Below, piece by piece: positions 1 to 9,320 of a stretch of DNA of 31,747 nt. How positions within the stretch are numbered: position 1 is the first letter of the stretch; the number at the start of each line of letters is the position of its first letter. The translations under genes were made by a program, and so were the position numbers. This DNA comes from Ectocarpus siliculosus (lineage: Eukaryota > Sar > Phaeophyceae > Ectocarpales > Ectocarpaceae), in assembly GCA_000310025.1 (NCBI GenBank), contig FN649755.1, positions 3,511,396 through 3,543,142 on the forward strand, written 5' to 3'. Under the pieces are notes generated by a model that had not been told where the DNA came from, did no database searches, and saw nothing but the letters and a program-made list of their open reading frames with translations.

Positions 1-820
1 CAACCGACCGAGACTCAACCCTTACTGCCCCCAACCCAACCCAACCCAACCCGACCCCAAAACCCATCCCGAGCAACCGACCGACTAAGCCCACCCTACC
101 CCCCAACCCAACCCCCGACCGACCCTACCCTACGCTACCCTACGCTACCCAACCCACAAACCAACACAAAACACAGAAACCAACACCAACCCCACCGACC
201 GACCGACCGAGCCAAACCACCCTACCTCCAACCCAACCCAACCCGCCCCAAAATTCAACCCGACCAACCGATCGACCAAACCCACCCTACCCCCAACCCA
301 ACCCCCGACCGACCCTGCCCCACGTGACCCCACGCTACCCTACCCTACCCAACCCACAACCCAGCACAAAACACAGAAACCAACACCAACCCAACCGACC
401 GACCGACCGACCGACCGACCGAGCCAACTCACCCTATCTCGAACCCAACCCAACCCGCCCCAAAACACGACCCGACCGACCGACCGACCGACCAAACCCA
501 CCCTACCTTCTACCCTACCTTATCATACCCTACCCCACCCTACCCAACCGAACCCAAAACCAAACACAACCCGGCCCCAAAACACAACCCGACCAACCGA
601 CGGACCCACCGACTTACCCACCGACCCGACCCTACCCTACGCTATACTTCACCCAACCCAATCCAACCCAACCCAAACCACAATCCAACGCCAACCCGAC
701 CGACCGTCCGACCGACGAACCAAACCCACCCTCTACCTCCAACCCACCCCAACCCGCCCCAAAACACAACCCGACCAATCCAACCGACCAAACCCACCCT
801 ACCCCAACCCCACCGACCGG
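1..820. repeat. C-rich AACCC/GACC satellite with 200-bp higher-order period
   Basis: The plus strand is almost entirely made of CCCAAC, CCGA and CCCTA-type units. A higher-order unit is visible: the segment CACAAAACACAGAAACCAAC occurs at 165 and again at 365, exactly 200 bp apart, with the flanking CGACCGACC and CTACCCTACC blocks in the same order. A third, more diverged copy runs to about 820. Open frames across this region are Pro/Thr-rich or Gly/Val-rich low-complexity products of the repeat and are not genes. The units are not the TTAGGG-type telomere repeat expected for brown algae, so a subtelomeric position is possible but not shown. Confidence 0.85.
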
Positions 821-1126
821 TGACTGACCGACCGACCGACGGAAGAAAAAACACTGGATTGATTGGTGGCCGCGAGGTTTCTATAACAGACAGACCACAG
901 CAGCTGCACACAGCAGTAGCCCCCCAAAAAAAACGATTTGACCTATTCTTTGTGTGCCGCAGCCGGTTGCGCCGCCACCTCCTCACGCACACTGCGCCAC
1001 CGTCGTCGCGGCCGCGCTGCGCGCTGGGCGCGAGACACGGCGCGCAGCACCTTGTGTGCCTTGGGGTCCCTCCTCGCGAAAGAGCCGGAGGCTGAAACAT
1101 CAAACAGCGCGTTTTTGAAAAGGGAC

Positions 1127-1139
1127 GACAACAACAACA

Positions 1140-1172
<33 letters not shown>
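1127..1172. repeat. (ACA)n(ACG)n trinucleotide microsatellite
   Basis: A run of ACA units passes directly into a run of about ten GAC units. The region from 820 to 1260 shows no convincing gene besides this repeat. An Asp-rich or Ser-rich frame through it is a product of the microsatellite. Confidence 0.8.
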
Positions 1173-1173
<1 letters not shown>

Positions 1174-1388
1174 CCAACAAAGTTTTGTTTTATACGTACT
1201 GATGGAGTAATGGACCTTGACAACCGGTTGCAATCCGGCAGGTAGGTGCGGTAATCCTGCGTGACATCAGTCCTGGTGACGACGCCATTCAAGTTCAAGT
1301 GTAGATTTCACTATGGCTGGGTTGCCCAGAGCGGTCTGATGGTTCGCGACTCCAACGGGGATGCCACGGACATGCGTCTTGTCGTTGA

Positions 1389-2147
1389 CCACCATTCCTT
1401 CGGCTCGTGTCATGGGAAGAGCAATTCGGACTCAGAGGGGGCAATAACCAAGTTGGCGGAGAGAACGAACGTCGTGAACGGTTCGTGGGTGGTGCGAAAC
1501 CCGGAACATCTATGGGAGCTGCCTTCTTGCTGGAGGAGCCTTCTCCCGACGGGGCGGATCGGTTTTACCAACAGAAGGGCCGCAGCCGAGGAGGGCAGCA
1601 GCTGCTGATGACCAAGGTGTGCAGCCATCAGGTGAACCCAACCTCCGCTTTCCGAAGAGTATGGCCCGATGACAGGTCGACCTTGGCTTGTTAAGGCATC
1701 GTTAATCGTTTAGTCGAGGCTCGGCTTCGAGGTCTCAAACAATAACAACGTAGCACGTCTAACCGGCCCTGATAACAAAGGCACCACGTAATTATAAGAC
1801 CGAAATAGCACGGCATCTCTCGACAACATGGCGTCCTGTCTCCTACCCACCCACGGCGCAAGTCAACTAGCCAGGTACATTTTTTCTGCTGTGTGATCCT
1901 GTGTTTTCTACATCGCCAACGTTGTGTGTCCACATCATTCATTGTGTTGCCGTAGGTCTCGCAGGCCGAAGACGGTGCTGAGAGCAGGAAGAATTTCCTC
2001 CTCACAAAGAAGAAGAACACGCTTCTTGGAAGAACGTACCTTATTGTTCGGCAAGGCGATATTCCCGATACCTTCCGCGCGCCGCTGCCCGATCTGAGGC
2101 GAACGCAATCCCCGTCTCCGGTTGTCAAAGCATCAGCAAGACGATAG
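1389..2147 (+). CDS. 3' end of an unknown gene, two exons
   Basis: Exon one is open from 1389 (a TGA lies at 1386) to a CAG|gtgaac donor at 1631/1632. Exon two starts after a ccgtag acceptor at 1955 and runs 63 codons, 1956-2144, to TAG at 2145-2147. Both sides of the intron are phase 0. Codons in both exons end mostly in G or C, and the peptide is well mixed, for example GRTYLIVRQGDIPDTF in exon two and the Gly/Arg-rich QQKGRSRGGQQLL before the donor. I recognise no domain. The Lys/Arg-rich stretch LLTKKKNTLLGR could bind nucleic acid, but that is only a guess. The true start is not in view. A second coding-looking frame (about 1320-1410) runs into exon one with a shift, so either another small intron or a frameshift lies near 1400. 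Confidence 0.5.
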
Positions 2148-2376
2148 CAACAGACACCCCGGGTGTTTTGGCGACCTACACGCTCTCGTGCAGATGTGTA
2201 CCCTGGTTGGCGGGGGAGGGCGGTGGGAGGGAGGAAGAAACACGATTGAGTACCGTCGGTGTTCTCGGTCAGACAAGCAACAAAAACATCGCGATCTTGT
2301 AGTTAGTTTTTATTGTCGTTGTTGTCTTCGCATCAACAATCGCCAGTGAGGGAGCATGTTTTTTCGAATGTTTCAC

Positions 2377-2962
2377 AATACCAGGTCGCTCCGAGGTTCG
2401 AATAACAGTCGACGAGAATAATCTATAACTTTGAAATATTATACTTTCTACATGTACGTTGAGGCGATATTTATACGGTCGGTAAGCCGATGGATCAGAC
2501 CGTGTCGGTAGACAGGGTCGATAGGGTGCGGGTGGCGCCGCATCGCTCTCATCCATCCACCACTTCAATGTCCAGTACAGTACCTGATGAATTTGAACTT
2601 GTCAATATACCGCCGCAGGTAGGTGTGGTTCGAGCAGGAGGATACAAACCGTTCCAACATATTGCAGATTGTTTTTCCCTGTTTCATGAGTAATTGCGAC
2701 TGTTACACCATAATACCAGGTCGCTCCGAGGTTCATGCAACAGTCCACTATAATTATCTATAACTTTGGAAATATTATATTTCCTACATGTACATTGACG
2801 CGGTATTTATACGGTCGGTAAGCCGATTGATCACACCGTGTCGGTAGACATGTGCGGGTGGCGCCGCATCGCTCTCATCAACTCACCCCTAACCCTCAAC
2901 AACGTCACTAATGAATTTGAACTTGATGGTATACGGCCGCAGGTGTGGTTCTTGCAGGAGGA
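2377..2962. repeat. Direct tandem duplication, ~335-bp spacing
   Basis: Two diverged copies, about 2377-2645 and 2712-2962, share AATACCAGGTCGCTCCGAGG, then an AT-rich block, then TATTTATACGGTCGGTAAGC, then GGCGCCGCATCGCTCTCATC, and finally TGATGAATTTGAACTTG followed by a CCGCAG|gt junction. Spacing shrinks from 335 bp at the start to 320 bp at the end, so the copies carry indels. The duplication sits directly upstream of the frame-broken coding region at 2911-3523 and may have copied its 5' end. Confidence 0.75.
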
Positions 2963-3523
2963 TGGAGCCGGAGAAGTGCCGACTCTTCCGTGAGGGCATC
3001 ACGGAGGCACCCGCTGAGTGGCCACGGAGGACGAGAGGAGACGAAGAACTCAGCTCCAAACACGAGCAGACGGAAGTTATGTTTGGCGTGATGCAGGCTT
3101 CCCTCACATATGGCTCCGTAGCTCATCTGAGAGTCAACCCGAGTGATTATTGTGGGCAAGGACGTGGTTCCCGTGTTCATTGGGCGAACGGCTCCTAGCG
3201 ATTTTTCTTCCCGGTCGTCGAGGGATGGCATGTTTGTCAGTAAGGACACCATGGTATAGATATATGACATCGTCCAAGTACGAGGGAGGGTACAGGAGTA
3301 TGATGTGCCCGATGGTCCCTACGGGGGGGAAACCAGGGCAGTGCCCCTGCGACGTATTGCAGGGCTGGGGCAGAGCCTAGAAGGGTACATGGAGAGAGTG
3401 CTCGCAGCTAGTTCAATCACCTTCGACCACGCGGTATCGCATGCGTATCGGCGTCGTCGACCATGCCCGGTCGAATCTCGTCCTCATGTCCACAAACCCG
3501 GGGAATGCTTACTCAGGGTTTAG
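2911..3523 (+). pseudogene. Frame-broken coding region, unknown family
   Basis: One frame is open from the ATG at 2911 to about 3140 and contains EKCRLFREGITEAP and a SLTYGSVAHLRVNP segment. The coding signal then jumps one frame and continues as VIIVGKDVVPVFIGRTAP, meets an in-frame TAG at about 3256, and resumes as YDIVQVRGRVQEYDVPDG and GQSLEGYMERVLAASSITF up to a stop at about 3523. No GT-AG intron would bridge the first shift. The continuity of sensible peptide across the breaks suggests a decayed gene or mobile-element gene. No known domain is recognised. The minus strand of part of this region is also open for 120 codons, so strand choice rests on codon use and peptide quality. Confidence 0.35.
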
Positions 3524-3825
3524 CCCGGTGGCAATTGAGTTCAGCTGACCTCAGTCGGGCCCCAGTCAACCAGAGTATGTTCGTTCGAGGTTGGGGAGGC
3601 GTTTCGTAAAGGGTTCAGAGCCCCACCCCAGGGTAGGCGAACTGCGTGGCGTGGCCTCAAGACGTTTACTGCCCGCGTAGAAATAATGATTATATGTCCG
3701 AGAGAGCGCCGACACAAAGACAGGGTAAAATGGGAAGCTTCGGAAGGGAAAAAGGCACTTGCGTGTATACCGAGGGACGTCGACGAGGGATACATCGAAC
3801 AGTGCTTGCCATGATTCCGGCCAAC

Positions 3826-4198
3826 AGGTTGTTCGCGTGGTGTCGATCGTGTTTTTTTGGAACACGACCTTTCTCTGTGTTTAGTCTTTCCGATCAGGTG
3901 TGTAGTACTTCTTCGGCCTCGGGTCGTAACCGGGCGGGCTGTGATTTTTCGTGATCGTTGCTCGTCTGTATTCAGTATGGTTTTCGAAGAGAGTTTAAGG
4001 TTCTGGTACTAGATAGACCAGTAGCACTTCCGAGGAGTAGGTTGCTCGCGTGGGATCGATCGTGTTTACTGTGAAACACGTGACCTCCGAGAACTGTGTT
4101 TGATCGTTCCGATTAGATGTGTGTGTAGGACTTGTTCGTCCTCGCGTCGTAACCGGGCGGGCTGTGCTTTTCGTGGTCGATACTCGTCTACCTTCGCA
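3826..4198. repeat. Two-copy tandem repeat, 213-bp spacing
   Basis: AGGTTGTTCGCGTGG at 3826 recurs as AGGTTGCTCGCGTGG at 4039. The shared block continues through GATCGTGTTT, a hairpin-like AACACG, CGTCGTAACCGGGCGGGCTG and a CTCGTCT end. The copies run about 3826-3975 and 4039-4198 and differ by many substitutions, so the duplication is old. No coding frame is conserved between the copies. Confidence 0.75.
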
Positions 4199-4745
4199 AG
4201 GCAACAAACGCATGACCCTGTCAAGAAGAGTTTGACGACCGTGCCTCTAGTTCCGCCAATTTATGTTTGTGCCGGATAACTATTCTCAGCCGAGATGGAA
4301 GCTCTACATACATATGCCGTTAAACCTCGTGAACAGCGACATAAACTATACCTAATCACCCCAGTATCCAGCAGGCCTGCTTCTTTCCCCACCCACTATG
4401 GGGGGCGGTGGGCCAATCGTTCCCCCTAGTGCATGCAAACAACGATGCCTGAAGCATTTCACGGAAGCTAGATAATACCGAAAAGGGGGTGCGCTCTTGA
4501 AGTTCCCAACTCTAAATTGATCTCGGAGTACATGCATATTGGATGCGGTCAAGCGAATCCCCGCTGCTTCTCTTCTGGTATAGGTTTAACAATTTACCTC
4601 CCTTGTATGGGCTTTCCTTCTCGATGAACGCGTACATACTTAAAACACGCGACATTACGGAGGGTTTCTCCCCGGTATACTGCTGTCACTCACCTACCAG
4701 GGTTTGCACGGAGGATATTCTGGTGGTAGACTACAGTACATCGTA
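4199..4745. other. No supported gene
   Basis: Nothing is supported in this stretch. A plus-strand frame starting at 4543 is open, but it runs antisense through the Ser/Asn-repeat tail of the minus-strand gene below and becomes a poly-Leu product, so it is treated as a shadow. Confidence 0.5.
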
Positions 4746-6032
4746 CTATTTTCGATTTGCATCAGCAAGACCGCTCACGCCGACCACCACCGCTGCCACA
4801 CCCGTCACGCCATATCTGTGGCGAAGAATACCCTGGGTGATGGTCGTCACCTTCGTTCGCAGGAACTCCTCCCCTTGGTCCATTCGGAATGCGAACGTGT
4901 TGTCTTGCTGGTTTGCACCGTTGTTATTGCTGCTGTTGCTGTTGCTGTTGCTGTTCGTGTTGGTGGTGCTGGTGCTGGTGCTGGTGCCGGTCCTGATGAC
5001 GATGTTGTTTCTGCTGGAACTGCTGATGCTGCTGCTACTACTGATGTTGTTGCTGCTGTTGCTGATGCTGATGCTGCCGCTACGCCTGATGCTGTTGGTG
5101 CTGTTGTTGTCGTTGTCAGTGTTGCCGACGGCGCGAAGCAGCCATGCAAGAGGTGAGACCGACGGTCGCGGTTCCGGTGTGAAGTGCGGCCTCATCGCCA
5201 TGTTTATTGTGTACCCGTGCACGGAGGGAGGGGCTTGGCAGGAGGGCGACGGCGCGAAAACGACGTACGGCCAAGTCTGCGTGGCAATGCTGGAGCACAC
5301 CACAGACGGCGAAGAAGATGTGGAAGCCGGGGAAACAGTAGAAGAGGAGGACGACGAAGAGGGAGAGGCCGAGGGGACGTCTGCGACGAAGCCGTAGTCA
5401 CGTTGTGGTAGATGCCTTCTCGGTGCTCCTGCACCATGTGGTCGATGAAGTTCGGGTACGCCTTCAACCTTGCGTCACAGCCGGGGCACACGCGGAGTGG
5501 CTGGTTGCCCCGAGTTGGCTGTCGTTGCCATAACAACGATGTGTTTCGGGCAACAGGCACGATGGTAACGCATGTTTGGTGTGGTGGGACGCAAATGGTG
5601 CAAGCACTGCCTCCCCAAGGTGATGGTTCGTTCGTTCCACGACAAGGTTTGGTGATGGCAGCCAGTCAACGGTGGCAGAGGATGATGGATAGAAAACACC
5701 CAACCTCGTGACCGTGAACAGTGCTTTGGCGCAACGTCTATATCTAACGATATCTACCTCACCGGCACGTCATCAGTCCATGTCATGTCATGCGCTCGTA
5801 GTACAGGGACGCAAGGCAGGTGGAAATCATTATCGTCATTTGCAGCGTCTCACCTCCATCTTGCTCGAGCATCCATCGCACACGACCCCGCCACATCCAT
5901 CACACGCGCGCTTGGGCCAAAAAACACCGCAGAACCTGTTGCCTGCATGGCAAGGGCAGAGAGAGACATGTTCAAATGTCGTGGACGCCTGAATACATCA
6001 CACTCGGCATCACAATATTGACTGCAAGGAAC
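4746..6032 (-). CDS. Probable FYVE-like zinc-finger protein (split exons, frame break)
   Basis: Reading the minus strand, a segment ending near 6002 gives RWVPCSQYCDAEC. An 89-nt exon, 5942-5854 (acceptor gccatgcag, donor GAG|gtgaga), gives RFCGVFWPKRACDGCGGVVC then DGCSSKME. An exon from 5500 (acceptor aaccag) gives PLRVCPGCDARLK. Together they supply eight cysteines as four pairs. Three features match FYVE fingers: the C-x2-C-x4-C-x2-C core, the tryptophan before the first pair, and the closing RVCxxC. The R(R/K)HHCR motif that contacts phosphatidylinositol 3-phosphate in true FYVE domains is replaced by PKRAC, so lipid binding is doubtful. Phases agree at 5854/5500. A last segment, about 5400-4746, has strong GC3 bias and encodes DYGFVADVPSAS, a Ser/Thr/Asn-repeat linker and a C-terminus ending LADANRK, but it lies one frame away from the finger exon. 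That implies a single-base indel, an unseen intron or a dead gene. The 59-nt intron 6001-5943 is unusually short. The 5' end was not found. Confidence 0.5.
4923..5115. repeat. TTG/CTG/GTG imperfect trinucleotide tract
   Basis: This is a long imperfect trinucleotide tract. On the minus strand it reads as the Ser/Asn/Thr-rich linker of the FYVE-like gene. On the plus strand it gives poly-Leu/Val, and in a third frame poly-Ala/Thr. The unbroken open frames on both strands here are caused by the repeat. Confidence 0.7.
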
Positions 6033-6049
6033 CCACCTTGCAGACAATC

Positions 6050-8360
6050 ACTACGCAAAGGAAGCGCTACCAGTTCCCGTAGGGGTGCGTATGGTCATGG
6101 CGGTGCATGGCCTCGGCAGATCAGATATCGCTTGGGTGTAAACTACAGTAAAGCGAGTCCAAAGCCTTTCCACTTTCCAAATCCGGGTGTATTTGTAACA
6201 AAATAAAAATGCTTGTCCTGCGGGAGATCATCGAGGATGGGCACTGAAGGGAAGCATCTCGGTCGTTTTGGCACGTTTGGCTCGAAATCTAGCCCCCGCC
6301 CGCCCGCCCGCCCGCCGGCAATTGGTTTCTTTGGAGGTCATAGGAAAGGGCAGGCCTGCGGCGCGTGGCCAGTCCGTGCACTCGAATGACACTTCCTCGT
6401 GTAGAAAGAAATACTGTACAGTAGTGAAAAAGGGAAATCTGACCCGGTGTTAATGAAACCGTCAGGTGAACAACAATACCGCATCCTCGAGTCACCGCCA
6501 CATGTGGCACACAAGCAGCCGAAGTATGTCACAAGACCAGTAGTGGCGCTAAACCCTGAGCAGCCCGCCACAGCCCCGTACAACAGCACCAAATACCAAT
6601 CACAGCTTGAGCCACAGGTCCGCCAACACAGGAACAGCTGCAGCCGGTCTCACGCTCTCCGTCCACAAACCAAGGAAGGTACGCCATGAAACCATTCCAA
6701 TGTTTATGTACCTCCCCGACTTGTGGCTAGGGCGAGCCCATAGGCGCCGGACCCCCCCCCCCACGACGAGGTATTAGGTAGCGCCGCGGTCTTGGAAAAC
6801 ATGGGGCCTGGAAGAATCATGGTCCCATCCCGGTACCATCCGGTGTGGGTCCTGATATATGTATGTAGTAAATGGATCCCGGCATGTAAGGGACACATAC
6901 AGATACGATCATCAAGCCGATGCATAATGTATAGCAACAAGAGGAGGTTTTTCGCTCCATTGAGACGGCATTCAATACCGGTTATATTATGTCTCGAACG
7001 GGCACAGCAGTGGTATTTCTGTGTTTCTCAATGCATGTAATCGAACTATAGTGTTTCTTTGACACCAGCGGTGATCAGTTACATTATTTATGTGCGCACC
7101 TACCTCAGGTGCCCGTAGATTCAATGCCGGTGCGATAATAACTTCAATGATCTATCCCGCAGGTGCGACAGACACTTCCTTGTCCAATCCAAGGCGGTGC
7201 TACGTACGGGCACCCAGGTGCCATGACCGTGATAGGTGTGATACTGAGTACCACCGCAGCTGTTTTCCCGGTACCAGCAGATGTGGCGTGGGGTATGTAC
7301 TGTAGCGCACAGCGTTCATGTACAAGATCCCGTTGTCGAAAATGCGGCGAAATACATTACGCCATCCCGACAGAGGTCTTTCTGGCTTTCTGGGATGGTG
7401 TGTCGATTTCCAAGATGGGATACCACACATACAGCAGTATTCACCAAACGTTCTTCCGTACAAGGTGTAGACACCACGCAGACCGGCCCGGTGGGCCCAA
7501 ATACCAGACCTGTTCAGCCTCAATAGTCAGTCAAACAATGCGAGAGTGGTTGTTCGTTGGATACGATTTTTTTCCGGTAGAATACGTTTGTGAAGTCGAT
7601 CCACTTCTCCATGCCTCCTCTCACACGCCTGTGCGCGAGTCTGCCCTTGATCACTCTCAGCTAGACTATCTTACACACTCCCCCTGCCACCGGACGCGGT
7701 TGGCTTTCAAGAGGACGGGGCAGTTTGCATCGGGACGGTAGGCGGCACAATTGCAGCAGATTGTACCATTGTGCCCGCCAAGAGACACCCCGAAAAGATG
7801 GTTCGAAACGGTCGAAAGGTTCCTCAGGAACGGTTCCCCCTTTCTTGGAACCGGTATGCATACATATCAGCCGCTCTGCTATTCAAGCATCAAAGCACAC
7901 ACCTCTCCACCCCGCTGTTGTTTGTCCCCGGCTGTCTCCGCCCTGGGCGTTGCTGTCGCTTCACGGTGGACCGGGCCAGGGCCCTGCTAAGGTGCGGAAT
8001 AATGACGCCACCCGCAAGCGACAACTCCCGGTTGTGTACTATTTATTGCGTAGGACGTGTTTTCAGAATGGAGTACTTGTAGCAACTCAACGCGATCACG
8101 CGGGAGGTGCTCGCTACCCCACCACTCCCTCCGACATGACACCTCTGTAGGACTCATGTTGTGCATGTTGCTGTGCCGCTGCCTGGCTGTCAAATGTGTG
8201 TGTGTGTCAGAAGATGCTTCACATCTATGTAGATTGCTGTGTCAACCTGATCACCCCGAAACTTTCGCCAACCGTGTGTGTGTGCTGCGGCAGAAGATTG
8301 CTGCTGCTGTACAGCCTGTTACGTCATCATCCAGGATGAGGTTCTAACCGTGTTCTTTCC
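6050..8360. other. Intergenic, no supported gene
   Basis: I see no reliable exon in this stretch. A (CCCG)n run lies at about 6291-6317. Open frames of up to 192 codons occur on the plus strand (7163-7741) and 141 codons (7725-8150), but their codon use is flat, several frames are open at once and no domain is visible. A minus-strand segment near 7250 reads SAGTGKTAAVV, which resembles a P-loop, but the usual first glycine is missing and no downstream Walker B was found. Confidence 0.4.
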
Positions 8361-8376
8361 TCGTGCTACGCTATAG

Positions 8377-8434
8377 CGTTGCTGTTGTTGTTGCTGCTGC
8401 TTGCTACTGCTGCTGCTGCTGCAACTGTTGCTGC
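8377..8434. repeat. TTG/CTG microsatellite
   Basis: An imperfect run of TGT and TGC/CTG units. The Leu- and Cys-rich frames that cross it are microsatellite products. Confidence 0.75.
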
Positions 8435-8763
8435 TATCTCCGTTTGCTTGGACTACAATCGCACAGCAGTCTACTTATGGCAATGACACTACTGTACTGC
8501 TGTACACATCACATGAACATACATACTGTGTGTACACACGTACATTGACAATTCTTCAAGTATTCCCAGAATGTCGGGTCCCACGACAGTTTGCTACTCC
8601 TACGCTCTTGCTACAATGTAGTTCAAGAACACACATCGACGCACTACAATGTCTGTGAGACAATATGCTGTGTCCCCAACACTGGTGGTGGTATTTTCTC
8701 TGCTACCACTGCTGCTACCCCGTCTCCGCAGAGACGCGCGGTAAGTGCCCACATCATGAAGTA

Positions 8764-8979
8764 CCGTAAGAGGCGGAGAGATGGCACCCCCCCCGACAGA
8801 CTAATTTTCAAAACTCGATTGCTCCACCTTCAAGCTTGCACCAACACCAAGGATGGTGGTTTAAACATCTCGTCGAGGGCTTTCCCTAGCCGTACAGTAT
8901 CAGGCTCTTTTCGTGCCCACTTGGTTGTGGAGTGATCGAGCGTTGAAAGTCGGTTGTGCCACCTCCCCGCCTCTTACGG
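8764..8979. mobile_element. MITE family B, complete, TA-flanked
   Basis: The element starts CCGTAAGAGGCGGAGAGATG and ends with the complement CCCCGCCTCTTACGG. TA lies immediately outside each end (8762-8763 and 8980-8981). The inverted ends extend inward about 55 bp, through ATTTTCAAAACTCGATTGCTCCAC on the left and a GTGGAGTGATCGAGCGTTGAAAG counterpart on the right. It is about 216 bp long with no coding capacity. TA target duplication and short inverted ends fit a non-autonomous Tc1/mariner-like element. Internal sequence GTCGAGGGCTTTCCC recurs at 24119, indicating a family. Confidence 0.8.
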
Positions 8980-9030
8980 TACTGCCGTCAGCACTTCATG
9001 TATGGCATGCACCCCCCCGACCCCTTAGGC

Positions 9031-9195
9031 ATGCCGTCCATCGTGGGTAAAGTCGGAGCGAAGCTTAGGCTCAAGATGAGCAGCAGCCCATGGGCGGGCG
9101 TGGCCATGTTCCTTTTCTCGTGGGCAGCAGCCCATTGGCCAACTAATGCCCATGGGTTCATTCATAGGCTGATAAACAAAATGTGGTACAAGTAA
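9031..9195 (+). CDS. Small ORF, 54 codons, uncertain
   Basis: An ATG-started frame ends TGGTACAAG TAA and has good third-position bias. It reads MPSIVGKVGAKLRLKM, then a hydrophobic stretch AGVAMFLFSWAAAHW that could span a membrane. The minus strand is open across the same interval, and the DNA contains an imperfect repeat of GCAGCAGCCCAT. It may therefore be a repeat product or part of a repeat element rather than a gene. It lies 125 bp upstream of the signal-peptide exon at 9321. Confidence 0.2.
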   Translation: MPSIVGKVGAKLRLKMSSSPWAGVAMFLFSWAAAHWPTNAHGFIHRLINKMWYK

Positions 9196-9320
9196 TGTCT
9201 GGAACGGGTATTTTCCTGTATTTTTTACGTACATTTTCTGAAAACTTCCGACGTGCGGGACACCGCATCCCCTGCGCCAACATCTATTATTGCGTATCCG
9301 GCGGCTTCTGCAGGTGTAAA

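Noticed and set aside
1-820. Telomeric repeat array
   Set aside because: Units are CCCAAC, CCGA and CCCTA mixes, not CCCTAA, and a 200-bp higher-order period is present.
324-827. 167-codon Pro/Thr-rich frame and Gly/Val-rich antisense frames
   Set aside because: They are translations of the AACCC/GACC satellite; all frames lack stops because the repeat lacks them.
4543-5397. 284-codon plus-strand frame with a Leu run and an acidic C-terminus
   Set aside because: It is antisense to the minus-strand FYVE-like gene; the Leu run comes from the trinucleotide tract and codon bias favours the minus strand.
7270-7310. SAGTGKTAAVV P-loop-like string on the minus strand
   Set aside because: The first Gly of GxxxxGK(S/T) is absent and no further ATPase motif is near, so chance is likely.
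7163-7741. 192-codon plus-strand frame
   Set aside because: No ATG at its start, flat codon use, no domain, and the opposite strand is open as well.
7795-7860. tRNA-like GGTTCGAAAC box
   Set aside because: It is part of a local GGTTCC hairpin; no A box, anticodon arm or acceptor stem can be placed. No tRNA was found elsewhere in the window.
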